Below the pieces are notes generated by a model, which made no database searches, was not told where the DNA came from, and saw only the letters and a program-made list of their open reading frames with translations. The position numbers were made by a program, and so were the translations under genes. Shown one piece after another: positions 9,343 to 17,612 of a stretch of DNA of 64,000 nucleotides (its first letter is position 1; every line of letters starts with the position of its first letter). Origin of the DNA: Sandarakinorhabdus glacialis (GTDB lineage: Bacteria > Pseudomonadota > Alphaproteobacteria > Sphingomonadales > Sphingomonadaceae); assembly GCF_014643455.1 (NCBI RefSeq), contig NZ_BMJM01000001.1:62001-126000 (forward strand), read 5' to 3'.

Positions 9343-9698
9343 GGCCCCTTGGCAATCATATTCATGCTGCGATCCTGCGGGCTATCGGCGATTCCGGTGC
9401 CTTCGATGCCACAGATAGGGAAAAACCCACGCTGACGGTCGAGTCGATGCAGTCAACCGACTGGGCCAGCGCGACATTTATCGGAGCGACGCATGATTTC
9501 AACCTGCGAATCACCGGCAGTCGACATTCCGTCGCGGCTGCCCTGTGCTTGCTGGTCGGAAACCTGCCGGATCGCAACATTCCTATCGCCGGGCATATCG
9601 TCGCAGAAGTCGCCGTCATCCCGGGTACCCAATACACTATCGGTAACGATATGATTGCTAATTCGTTAACAGTCAACGTGCTGACGATCATGGATTGA
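9339..9698 (+). CDS. Conserved hypothetical protein coupled to the Cro-like gene
   Basis: 119 residues; the ATG overlaps the preceding stop by 4 bases (ATGA). The centre (TDWASATFIGATHDFNLRIT) and the end (HIVAEVAVIPGTQYTI) look like beta-strands of a small alpha/beta fold; there is no signal peptide or transmembrane segment. I do not recognise a family. It is the second gene of a short operon divergent from the S24 repressor, so it may be an effector or modulator under that repressor. Confidence 0.65.
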   Translation: MRPLGNHIHAAILRAIGDSGAFDATDREKPTLTVESMQSTDWASATFIGATHDFNLRITGSRHSVAAALCLLVGNLPDRNIPIAGHIVAEVAVIPGTQYTIGNDMIANSLTVNVLTIMD

Positions 9699-9805
9699 CG
9701 ATTCAATGGTCATATTTGTGTCCTGAGCGACACTCAAATAAATCCTTGCGCGCGCCAGTGTTCGGTCGCATCTTGTGAGTCCTGATCAAATCTCCGGGGC
9801 ACAAG

Positions 9806-10906
9806 ATGCGGCGAACGCCGAAAACCACAGCTGCCCGCCCGCCAATCGTTATCGGGACATCCGGTTTCGCGCGGCCCGGACTGGCCTTGCTGGTCGCTGG
9901 CCTCGTTGCCGGTTGCTCGGCAGAATCGGCACCCCGCGCCACCATCGAAGTTCCCGTTCCCGTTTCCATCGTCCAGGCTGTCCCCGCCGGCGGCCAATCG
10001 AGCCTTGATATCAGCGGCACCGTTCGGCTCAAGCGCGAAACCCCGCTCGGCTTCAACGGCGCCGGTCGCATCGCCGCCATCCTCGTCAACGAAGGCGACC
10101 AGGTCAGCCGCGGCCAGGTCCTCGCCCGCCTCGATCCCACCAGCCTCGCCGCCGCCAGCACATCGGCCCGCGCCGAGGCCGATCGTGCCGATGCCGATTA
10201 CAAGCGCCTCGCCAGCCTGTTCAAGCAAGGCTGGGTGACGGCACCTCGGGTCGAAACCGCCCGCGCCAGCGCCGCCGCTGCCCGCGCCCAGGTCGCCCAG
10301 GCCAGCTTCGACGTCGGCCTCGCCACCATCCGCGCCCCGTCCGCCGGCGTCGTCCTGCGCCGTCCCGCCGAACCCGGCCAGATGGTTACCCCCGGCACTA
10401 CCGTCGTCATCGTCGGCGAACGCGCTTCGGGTTATGTCCTGCGCGTGCCGATCGCCGATGGCGACCTCAGCCGTGTCGCGGTCGGCCAATCGGCTGCCGT
10501 CACCATCCCCGCCCTCGGCGCCGTGCCGATCGTCGCCCGCGTGACCGAAATCGGTGCGCGCGGCGACGACGTCACCGGCACCTTCCGCGTCGAACTGGCC
10601 TTGCCGCCGCAACCGGGCCTGCGTTCCGGCCAGATCGGTCGCGCCACCCTGCGCTTCGGTGGCGTCGGCCCTGTCGGCGGCGCTGTCACCGTTCCCGCCA
10701 CCGCCGTCTTCGCCGCCCGCGCCGACGAGGGCTTCGTCTATGTCCATGATGCCGCCGCCGGCAAGGTTCGCCTGCGCCAGGTTGCCATCGGCCCCGTCGG
10801 CGACGCGGCGCTCACCGTTACCGCCGGCTTGCGGCCGGGCGAGCCCGTCGTCACCTCGGGCGTCGACCGGCTGCGCAACGGCAGCCGCGTCACCGTAAAA
10901 TCCTGA
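9806..10906 (+). CDS. RND efflux periplasmic adaptor (membrane fusion protein), lipoprotein
   Basis: 366 residues. The N-terminus carries a lipoprotein signal (ALLVAGLVAGCS, lipobox LVAGC), then a first beta-barrel/lipoyl segment (GFNGAGRIAAILVNEGDQVS), an Ala-rich alpha-helical hairpin (about 100-170), the returning lipoyl half (FDVGLATIRAPSAGVV) and C-terminal barrel domains ending VDRLRNGSRVTVKS. Links the inner-membrane pump to an outer-membrane channel. The RND permease starts 4 bases downstream, so the two form an operon. No outer-membrane factor gene is in the window; the pump may use a shared TolC-type channel. Confidence 0.9.
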   Translation: MRRTPKTTAARPPIVIGTSGFARPGLALLVAGLVAGCSAESAPRATIEVPVPVSIVQAVPAGGQSSLDISGTVRLKRETPLGFNGAGRIAAILVNEGDQVSRGQVLARLDPTSLAAASTSARAEADRADADYKRLASLFKQGWVTAPRVETARASAAAARAQVAQASFDVGLATIRAPSAGVVLRRPAEPGQMVTPGTTVVIVGERASGYVLRVPIADGDLSRVAVGQSAAVTIPALGAVPIVARVTEIGARGDDVTGTFRVELALPPQPGLRSGQIGRATLRFGGVGPVGGAVTVPATAVFAARADEGFVYVHDAAAGKVRLRQVAIGPVGDAALTVTAGLRPGEPVVTSGVDRLRNGSRVTVKS

Positions 10907-10910
10907 TAAA

Positions 10911-13900
10911 ATGGGTCTCATCGATTTCGCGGTAAAACGCTGGCAGATCACTCTTGTGTTCTTCGCGCTGCTGTTCGCCATCGGCCTGTCGGCGTTCCTG
11001 ACCATCCCGCGCTCGGTCGATCCGCATTTCCCGTCGCCGTTCATCAACATCGTCGCCACCGTGCCCGGCGCCGAGCCGTCGGACATGGAAACCACCATCG
11101 CCAAGCCGATCGAGGATGTCCTCCAGGGGCTCGACGGCATCGTCCGCGTGCAATCGCGGTCGACCGACAGCACCGCCGTCATCACCGCCGAATTCAGCTG
11201 GAGCGGCGACCCCGAGAAAAACTACGACGAGGTCGTTCGCGAGGTCAACGCCATCCGCAACAGCCTTCCGCCGGCGCTCAGCCGCCTCGAATTTCAAAAG
11301 ACCCGTACCACCGAGGCTGCCGTCGTCCAGTTCGCGTTGGTGTCCGATACCGCCAGCTACCGCCGGCTCGAAAAAATCGCCAAGGATTTGCGCGAACGCC
11401 TCAACCGCGTGCCCGGCGTGCGCAACACCCGCGCCTGGGCCATCCCCACCCCCGAAGTCACCATTGCCATCGACAGCGGCCGGCTGGCGCAGCTCGGTAT
11501 CCCGGTCACCGCCGTTACCGACGCGCTGCGCCAGGGCTCGACCGACCTGCCGCCGGGCGCCGTCCACAGCGGCGACCAGCGCCTCAACGTCCAGGCCGGC
11601 GGCGCCTTCCGCAGCGTCGCCGAGGTCGCCGACGAGCCAATCCGCGCCGCCAACGGCACCGTATTGCGCGTCAGCGACGTCGCGAAGGTCGGCTGGGGTT
11701 ACGAGGAACAACCGCACTACGCCCGCTACAACGGCAAGCGCGCCGTCTGGGTAACACTCACCCAGAAAGACGGCCTCAACGTCCTCGATATCCGCAACGG
11801 CGCCATCGCCGCCGCCGACGAATACCGCAAGCTGCTGCCCCCCGACGTCAAGCTCGAGGTCGGCTTCGACCAGTCGTTCGACATCGCCCGCAAGCTCGAC
11901 CAGCTCGGCCGCGATTTCGCCATCGCCCTCAGTCTCGTCCTCATCACTTTGCTACCTCTCGGCTGGCGCGCCTCGATCGTCGTCATGGTCTCGGTTCCGC
12001 TCAGCCTGTTGATGGGGGTCGCCGTGCTGGCCTTCTTCGGCTTCACCCTCAACCAGCTGGCGATATCCGGCTTCATCATCGCGCTCGGGCTGCTCGTCGA
12101 CGATTCGATCGTCGTCACCGAGAATATCGCCCGCCACCTGCGCGAGGGCGAGGACCGCGTCGCCGCCGCCCTGTCCGGCACGCGCGAGATTGCCGTTGCC
12201 GTCATCGGCTGCACCGCGGTGCTGCTGTTCGCCTTCCTGCCGCTGGCGTTCCTGCCCGAGGGCGCCGGCAAATTCACTCGCTCGCTGCCCGTCGCCGTGC
12301 TCGGCACCGTCGCTGCCTCGCTGCTGGTCTCGCTGACCATCGTGCCGTTCCTCGCCAGCCGCATCCTGCCGCAGCACGAACCGGCGCACGGCAACCGCTT
12401 CCTCCAGGCCATCCAGAACGGCATCCAGCGCTTTTACGCGCCGACGTTGCACTGGTCGCTGACCAACCCGCTGAAGGCGATGCTCGCCGCCACGCTTATC
12501 GTCGTCTCGAGTTTCGCGCTGATCCCGTTCATCGGTTCGAGCCTGTTTCCGCCCGCCGATGCGTCATACTTCCTCGTCACCGTCACCGCCCCCGAAGGCG
12601 CCGCCATCACCCAGACCGACCGTGCCGTCCGCTTCGTCGAGCAGGCCACCCGCGGCGAGCCCGATGTCACCGACGTCCTCGCCAATGTCGGGCGCGGCAA
12701 CCCGCAAATCTTCTACAACCAGCGCAGCTTCGACCAGCGCAGCAGCATCGGCGAAGTCCTTGTCAACCTGAAGGAGTGGGACTCGGTCCGCGGCCCGGCA
12801 CTCGTCGATCGCCTGCGCAAGCGCTTCGAAGCCAGCCCCGACGCCCAGTTCGTGCTCAAAGTTTTCCAGAACGGCCCGCCGGTCGATGCCCCGATCCTCG
12901 TCAAGGTCACCGGTCCCGACCTCGATGTCCTCAAGCGCCTCGCCGGCGAAGTCGAAACCGTGATGCGCGCCGTCCCCGGCACCCGCGACGTCGTCAACCC
13001 CGTCGCCGTCGACCAGCCGCGCCTCGACCTCGGCCTCGATGCCGGCAAGGCCGCCTTGCTCGGCATCCAGCCCGGCGCCCCCCGCCGGGCGCTGCGCCTG
13101 GCGCTGGCGGGCGAAAACGCCGGCCGCCTGCGCGATCGCGAAGGCGACAGCTACAATGTCGTCGTCCGCCTGCCGCTCGAAGGCCGCCACGCGATATCGG
13201 CGCTCGACGATGTTTTCGTGCCATCGGCCGGCGGCGCTATCTCGCTCCGCCAGATAGCCACCCCGCACCTCGATTCCGCCCCGCCGCGCATCAACCGCGA
13301 ACGCCAGCAGCGCATCGTCAGCATCCAGTCGCAGGTCGCCCCGAATTTCCTCACCGCCAAGGTCAACACCGCGGTCTTCGCCGCCATCAAGTCGATCAAG
13401 CTCCCCGAAGGCTATCGCTTCGAAGTCGGCGGCGAGGCCGAAGTCGCGGCGCGCAGCTTCGGCGGCCTCGGCCCGATCATCGCCATCGCGATCTTCGGCA
13501 TCCTCGGCGTCCTCGTCGTCGAATTCGGCCGCTTTCGTGAAACCATCGTTGTCGCCGGCGTCATCCCGCTCGGGCTGTTCGGCGGTCTCGTCGCGCTGTT
13601 CCTGACCGGCAACTCGCTCAGCTACACCGCCGTCATCGGCTTCGTCGCGCTCATCGGCATCGAGATCAAGAACTCGATCCTGCTCGTCGATTTCACCACC
13701 CAGCTGCGCAAGCAGGGCGTCCCCTTGCGCGAAGCCATCGAGCGCGCCGGCGAAGTCCGCTTCCTGCCGGTCCTGCTGACCAGCGTCACCGCCATCGGCG
13801 GCCTGCTGCCGCTCGCCCTGTCAGGCTCCGGACTCTACAGCCCGCTCGCCTGGGTCATCATCGGTGGCCTCGTCTCCTCGACCCTGCTCAGCCGGATCGT

Positions 13901-13955
13901 GACACCGGTGATGTATCTGCTGATCGTCCGCGGCCACGATTCCGTCCCGAGCTAA
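10911..13955 (+). CDS. RND efflux transporter permease (AcrB/AcrD family)
   Basis: 1014 residues, the normal length. TM1 lies near residues 10-30, followed by large porter domains, TM2-TM6 from about 330, a second periplasmic domain, and TM8-TM12 at the end. The proton-relay pair Asp-Asp is kept in TM4 (GLLVDDSIVVTENI) and the TM10 lysine in GIEIKNSILLVDF. Such pumps export drugs, solvents or metals with the proton gradient. Substrate cannot be inferred from sequence; CzcA-type metal motifs are not seen. It ends about 80 bases before the convergent carbonic anhydrase gene, with a palindromic repeat between. Confidence 0.92.
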   Translation: MGLIDFAVKRWQITLVFFALLFAIGLSAFLTIPRSVDPHFPSPFINIVATVPGAEPSDMETTIAKPIEDVLQGLDGIVRVQSRSTDSTAVITAEFSWSGDPEKNYDEVVREVNAIRNSLPPALSRLEFQKTRTTEAAVVQFALVSDTASYRRLEKIAKDLRERLNRVPGVRNTRAWAIPTPEVTIAIDSGRLAQLGIPVTAVTDALRQGSTDLPPGAVHSGDQRLNVQAGGAFRSVAEVADEPIRAANGTVLRVSDVAKVGWGYEEQPHYARYNGKRAVWVTLTQKDGLNVLDIRNGAIAAADEYRKLLPPDVKLEVGFDQSFDIARKLDQLGRDFAIALSLVLITLLPLGWRASIVVMVSVPLSLLMGVAVLAFFGFTLNQLAISGFIIALGLLVDDSIVVTENIARHLREGEDRVAAALSGTREIAVAVIGCTAVLLFAFLPLAFLPEGAGKFTRSLPVAVLGTVAASLLVSLTIVPFLASRILPQHEPAHGNRFLQAIQNGIQRFYAPTLHWSLTNPLKAMLAATLIVVSSFALIPFIGSSLFPPADASYFLVTVTAPEGAAITQTDRAVRFVEQATRGEPDVTDVLANVGRGNPQIFYNQRSFDQRSSIGEVLVNLKEWDSVRGPALVDRLRKRFEASPDAQFVLKVFQNGPPVDAPILVKVTGPDLDVLKRLAGEVETVMRAVPGTRDVVNPVAVDQPRLDLGLDAGKAALLGIQPGAPRRALRLALAGENAGRLRDREGDSYNVVVRLPLEGRHAISALDDVFVPSAGGAISLRQIATPHLDSAPPRINRERQQRIVSIQSQVAPNFLTAKVNTAVFAAIKSIKLPEGYRFEVGGEAEVAARSFGGLGPIIAIAIFGILGVLVVEFGRFRETIVVAGVIPLGLFGGLVALFLTGNSLSYTAVIGFVALIGIEIKNSILLVDFTTQLRKQGVPLREAIERAGEVRFLPVLLTSVTAIGGLLPLALSGSGLYSPLAWVIIGGLVSSTLLSRIVTPVMYLLIVRGHDSVPS

Positions 13956-13956
13956 C

Positions 13957-14011
13957 TCCCTCCCCCCTGCGGGGAGGGCGACTCGGCTCCAGCCGAGCGG
14001 GGTGGGGGAGC
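13957..14011. repeat. Intergenic palindromic repeat, type I copy
   Basis: CTCCCTCCCCCCTGCGGGGAGGG-type hairpin, then GCGACTCGGCT-CCAG-CCGAGC and a closing GGGGTGGGGGAG. It lies between the convergent RND permease and carbonic anhydrase genes. Same design as 1558-1613. Confidence 0.7.
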
Positions 14012-14032
14012 CCAATCTCAGGTCTGCAAACC

Positions 14033-14698
14033 TCAGTCGTGCGGCGGGTGATCGAGATAGCCGGCCAGCTCGGCCGCATAATGTTTCGAAACCGGCGAGA
14101 AACTGCCGTCGCGATCGTCGAGCGCCAGGATCTCGCCCTCGCCGATATCATAGACCCAGCCATGCAGCGTCAGCTTACCCCGCGCCATCGCCACCGCGAC
14201 TGCCGGATGCGTCTTCAGATGATTGAGCTGCAGCATGACGTTCTGCTCGAGCAGCATCAGCATCCGGTCATGGTCGTTCAACCCGTCGCCGATCGCATCG
14301 ACGATCTCCACCGCCGCCCGCGCATAGCCCAGCCAATCGCGCACATGCGGCATCGCATCGAGCTTCTCGGGTGCGATCGCCCCCTTCATCGCACCGCAAT
14401 CGGTATGTCCGCAGATGACGATATGCTCAATGCCCAGCCCGGTCACCGCAAACTCGATCGCCGCCGTCGTAGCCCCGGTCGTGTTGCTGTGCGGCGGCAC
14501 GATGTTGCCGGCGTTGCGCACCACGAACAGGTCGCCCGGCTGGCTCTGCGTCAACATCCCGAGCTCGATCCGCGAGTCCGAACAGGTGATGAAAAGTGCC
14601 TCGGGCTTCTGGCCGGTGCTCAGCTTGGCGAACAACTCGCGCTTGTCGGGAAAAACATCGCGCTGAAAACGGACAACACCAGCGGCAAATTTCGGCAT
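14033..14698 (-). CDS. Beta-class carbonic anhydrase
   Basis: 221 residues from ATG 14698, chosen because AAGGAG lies six bases upstream; longer versions add non-conserved residues. Zinc ligands are C39 (ITCSDSR), H98 and C101 (GHTDCGAM), with the catalytic D41-R43 dyad. Interconverts CO2 and bicarbonate in the cytoplasm. SNTTGATTAAIEFAV and the C-terminal LTLHGWVYDIGEGEI are typical of the class. Single gene with its own upstream region, convergent with the RND operon. Confidence 0.93.
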   Translation of the reverse strand: MPKFAAGVVRFQRDVFPDKRELFAKLSTGQKPEALFITCSDSRIELGMLTQSQPGDLFVVRNAGNIVPPHSNTTGATTAAIEFAVTGLGIEHIVICGHTDCGAMKGAIAPEKLDAMPHVRDWLGYARAAVEIVDAIGDGLNDHDRMLMLLEQNVMLQLNHLKTHPAVAVAMARGKLTLHGWVYDIGEGEILALDDRDGSFSPVSKHYAAELAGYLDHPPHD

Positions 14699-14771
14699 GG
14701 ACGGCTCCTTGGTCATGATCCGTCCTCGACTATCGCCAACATTACAAAACTGCAATGTTAATCCGGCACAG

Positions 14772-15497
14772 TCAGCCGCCCGGTGTACTCGCGGCGTTAG
14801 GGTAATCGAGCGACGGATACCAGTCCGCCCCGCGCCCCGCCGGCGTCATGTCGAGAAACGCCCACAACGGCTGCAGATCGGGCGCCCCGCGCGGGTCCTG
14901 CCCGGGGTCCATCGTATCGCCGCCCATCTCGCCCGCCCAGAACAGCCGGATCACGCCATCCGCCCGCGTAAACACATTCAATGCCGGCACTTCCTCGCCG
15001 TCCGGCATGAACGCCCCCCACTCCCGTGAATACCCATCGTCGAGATCCTGCGCCAACATGAGCCCGCGCCACCCGCGCCCCGCCGCAAACGCCGCCACCT
15101 TTTCCAGCGGCGACCGCGCCACCACCACCACCGCCGCGCGCTGCTCGGTATCCTTCGCCGTCGAGGCGATCCCCGCGATCAGATTGGTGCACATCGGGCA
15201 CGGCGCCTCACGCTGCGGCCCGAACATCCAGCTATACATGATCAGCGTGTCATGGATCCCGAACAGCCCGGCCAGGTCGAGCTCCCCCGCCGCCGTCCTA
15301 AACCGATACCTGTCACGCACCACCGGCCCCGGCAGCAACATCCGCCGCTGCGCCGCCACCCGCTCGATACTGCGCCGCAGCTCGATCTCCTCCGCCAGCA
15401 ACGCCGTTCGCGCCGCGCGGTATTCGCCGCTCTCGCCCTCAAACCGCATCGCACTCCGCGCCGCCAGCTCGTTCGCGTTCACCAAAGGCCCGCTCAT
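14772..15497 (-). CDS. DUF899 thioredoxin-like protein
   Basis: 241 residues. It shows the DUF899 pattern: ALLAEEIELRRSIERVAAQR early, then a thioredoxin-like core with DTLIMYSWMFGP and a PCPMCT pair of cysteines at about residue 100, and later GLMLAQDLDDGYSREWGAF and NVFTRADGVIRLFW. The family is widespread and of unproven function; a peroxiredoxin/thioredoxin-like redox role is often assumed. Its ATG overlaps the stop of the SRPBCC gene (ATGA), making it the last gene of the TetR operon. Confidence 0.85.
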   Translation of the reverse strand: MSGPLVNANELAARSAMRFEGESGEYRAARTALLAEEIELRRSIERVAAQRRMLLPGPVVRDRYRFRTAAGELDLAGLFGIHDTLIMYSWMFGPQREAPCPMCTNLIAGIASTAKDTEQRAAVVVVARSPLEKVAAFAAGRGWRGLMLAQDLDDGYSREWGAFMPDGEEVPALNVFTRADGVIRLFWAGEMGGDTMDPGQDPRGAPDLQPLWAFLDMTPAGRGADWYPSLDYPNAASTPGG

Positions 15498-15975
15498 TTC
15501 AAACCCTCCGCTACTGCCGCCAGCTGGTCAGCCATTGTCCGCCAGCCGTCCTCGAAACCCATCGCCTTATGCTCGTCCCGCGCCTTCTCGGTCCAATGCC
15601 GCGCCCCCGTCCGGTACAGCGTGCCGTCGCCATCCGGAGCCAGCTCGGACACCCCTACCATGAAAGGCCCCTGCGGCACCCATCCCGGCCCGAACGCATC
15701 GGTAAACACCAGCCGCCGCCCGGGCGCACCTCGAGCAAAACCCCCGCCGGCCCACCCGCCGTCTCGCCATCCGGCCCATGCATCGTCATGTGAAACACCC
15801 CGCCGGCGCGCCACTCGATCGCATGGACTTCGGTCCGCCACGGCTGCGGGCACCACCACTCCGGCAAATGTTCGGTCATCGCCCGCCAAACCACTTCCGG
15901 CGACGCTGCGATATGCCGCTCCACCGCCAGCTCGAACCCGCCCAACACCGGCACATCACCACATGGATCCACCAT
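15494..15975 (-). pseudogene. SRPBCC/AHSA1 domain protein, interrupted by a frameshift
   Basis: The N-terminal half, from ATG 15975 (overlapping the upstream VOC stop as TAATG), reads ELAVERHIAASPEVVWRAM, typical of the START-like SRPBCC fold. The C-terminal half (RRLVFTDAFGPGWVPQGPF ... FEDGWRTMADQLAAVAEGL) is in another frame and ends at 15494, overlapping the DUF899 start. The frames must join near 15712-15725 in a GC run (GGTGCGCCCGGGCGGCGGC on the minus strand), where the sequence appears to lack one base. The rest of the gene and both couplings are intact, so this is a very recent lesion or a sequencing error. Family role: binding of hydrophobic ligands; no specific function known here. 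Confidence 0.75.
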
Positions 15976-16472
15976 TACCTGTCTCCTGCAAAGGCCGTCT
16001 GCAACGCGGCAATATCGAGCTTCACCATCACCATCATCGCGCCCATCATCCGCCCCACCTGCGCTGGCGTCCCGGATCGCTGCAACTCGCCCATCATCCG
16101 CGGCACCACCTGCCACGACACCCCGAAGCGGTCCTTCACCCAGCCACACTGCACAGGGCTCCCGCCATCCGCCGCCAATCCGTCCCAGATCCGGTCGACC
16201 TCGGCCTGGTCGGCACAATCCACCGAAAGCGACATCGCCTGCGTATGCGGATACCCCGGCCCGCCATTCAGCCCCTGGAACGGCTGCCCGCGCAGCGTGA
16301 ACTCGACCAGCATCGCCGTATCCGCCGGGATGTGCAGCCCGTCACCGGCCCGCCAGACCTTGTCCACCGACGAATCCGCAAAGATTCCGGCGTAAAATTT
16401 CGCCGCTTCCTCGGCTTGCACATCGAACCAAAGGCACGGCGCTATCGCATCGTTTTTCGCAAGGTCTGGCAT
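15975..16472 (-). CDS. VOC family protein (PhnB/3-demethylubiquinone methyltransferase-like fold)
   Basis: 165 residues. Starts AKNDAIAPCLWFDVQAEEAA and includes GYPHTQAMSLSVDCADQAEVDRIW split by normal loops, then GWVKDRFGVSWQVVPRMM, the usual PhnB-like signature. VOC proteins are small cytosolic beta-alpha-beta-beta-beta modules covering glyoxalases, dioxygenases and resistance proteins. No confident metal ligand set is seen. Its stop overlaps the SRPBCC start by one base and its ATG lies 4 bases after the preceding VOC gene. Confidence 0.82.
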   Translation of the reverse strand: MPDLAKNDAIAPCLWFDVQAEEAAKFYAGIFADSSVDKVWRAGDGLHIPADTAMLVEFTLRGQPFQGLNGGPGYPHTQAMSLSVDCADQAEVDRIWDGLAADGGSPVQCGWVKDRFGVSWQVVPRMMGELQRSGTPAQVGRMMGAMMVMVKLDIAALQTAFAGDR

Positions 16473-16475
16473 GGC

Positions 16476-16931
16476 TCATGCCTCCTGCAGCGCAGCAGCA
16501 AGTTCCGCGCTGTTCTTCGGCTCGCCCATCGGCGTCGCAATCGACCACACATGCCCGAACGAGTCGATCACCATGCCATACATGTCGCCCCAGAACATCG
16601 CCTGTGCCGGCATCGTCACCGTCGCCCCGGCCGCCGCCGCGCGCGCAATCGCCGCCGCCGCATCGGGCACATAGATATGCAGCGTCACCGAGCTTCCGCC
16701 CAGCTTCGTCGGGGAATCCACCGGCATCTCCGGAAACTGGTCGACCAGCATGATCATGCCACCGTTGATGTTCAGTGCCGCGTGCATCAACAGGCCATCC
16801 TTGCCCGGCAGCCGCACGACCTCCTCCGCCCCGAACGCCGCCTTGTAGAAATCGATCGCCGCCGCCGCGCCCTCGCACACCAGGTGCGGCGTCACGCCGG
16901 GCAGCGTTTTCGGTATCATTGTCTCAGTCAT
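16476..16931 (-). CDS. VOC/glyoxalase family protein (PhnB-like)
   Basis: 151 residues from ATG 16931, with GGAGGAG upstream at good spacing; a longer start would add six residues. The core reads TPHLVCEGAAAAIDFYKAAF, HAALNINGGMIMLVDQFPE and MFWGDMYGMVIDSFGHVWSI, a standard PhnB-type VOC module. The start overlaps the end of the TetR gene by 8 bases, so it is the first structural gene of the operon. Substrate unknown; context suggests detoxification of a small electrophile or aromatic compound, which is inference. Confidence 0.84.
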   Translation of the reverse strand: MTETMIPKTLPGVTPHLVCEGAAAAIDFYKAAFGAEEVVRLPGKDGLLMHAALNINGGMIMLVDQFPEMPVDSPTKLGGSSVTLHIYVPDAAAAIARAAAAGATVTMPAQAMFWGDMYGMVIDSFGHVWSIATPMGEPKNSAELAAALQEA

Positions 16932-17565
16932 GGTCGTTCTCCTCCCCAAAAATCAAAACCAGGTAATGCCGCAAATGCGCCACCGCATCGCGCGCCGCCT
17001 CGGGCCCGCCGTTCGCCTTCGCCATGATGAACCCGCCCTGCAGCACCGCCTGCACATGCCGCGCCAGCCCGATCCCGGTCACGCCGACCACCCCACGATC
17101 TGCAATCGCGTCATGGAAATCCCCCGCCAAGCTGTCGGCATGCCCGAATATGCTCGCCCGGCACGCCTCGCGGATGGCCGGGCTGCTTTCGTGCAACTCT
17201 TGCACCATGGTCCCCGCCAGGCAGGTGAACTCCCACGCCGCCCCCTCCAGCAACGCCGCCCGGTGATCGACATAGGCCAGCACCCGCGCCACCGGATCGG
17301 GATCGCGGCGATACTGCGCGTCATCAAACAACGAAGCCGCATGCGCGCCCCAGGCCGCCGCCGCCGCCACCCCCAGCGCCTCCTTCGAGGCAAAATGATG
17401 GAAGAAAGCCCCCTTCGTCACCCCCGCCGCTGCACACAGCGCATCGACCGACGTCCCGCCGAAACCCTGCTGCCGCACCAGCCGCACCGCCGCCTCGAGC
17501 AATCGCTCCCGAGCCGGGCCAACCCGCGGCAAGACAGAATTCGAAGGCGGCGACTCGGTTTTCAT
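16924..17565 (-). CDS. TetR/AcrR family transcriptional regulator
   Basis: 213 residues from ATG 17565; a TTG two codons earlier is possible. The helix-turn-helix is at about 19-65: ARERLLEAAVRLV, then GGTSVDALCAAAGVTKGAF and FHHFASKEAL. The C-terminal ligand domain is variable. It heads the VOC-VOC-SRPBCC-DUF899 operon and overlaps the first VOC gene. A near-perfect palindrome at 17575-17592, ten bases upstream of its start, is the likely operator, so it probably represses its own operon and possibly the divergent ABC1-kinase gene. Confidence 0.9.
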   Translation of the reverse strand: MKTESPPSNSVLPRVGPARERLLEAAVRLVRQQGFGGTSVDALCAAAGVTKGAFFHHFASKEALGVAAAAAWGAHAASLFDDAQYRRDPDPVARVLAYVDHRAALLEGAAWEFTCLAGTMVQELHESSPAIREACRASIFGHADSLAGDFHDAIADRGVVGVTGIGLARHVQAVLQGGFIMAKANGGPEAARDAVAHLRHYLVLIFGEENDHD

Positions 17566-17574
17566 GTCCAAAGC

Positions 17575-17592
17575 ATACCAACCAGTCGGTAT
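17575..17592. promoter_or_regulatory. TetR-type operator palindrome
   Basis: ATACCAACCAGTCGGTAT: left half ATACCAAC and right half GTCGGTAT pair at 7 of 8 positions around two central bases. It sits between the divergent TetR operon (start 17565) and the ABC1-kinase gene (start 17613). Size and symmetry match TetR/AcrR operators. Confidence 0.75.
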
Positions 17593-17612
17593 GAGTCAAT
17601 CGCCCTTCTGCC

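Noticed and set aside
9734-11185. Open reading frame of 483 codons on the - strand opposite the RND adaptor
   Set aside because: Gly/Ala/Asp-rich shadow of the adaptor gene, without motifs.
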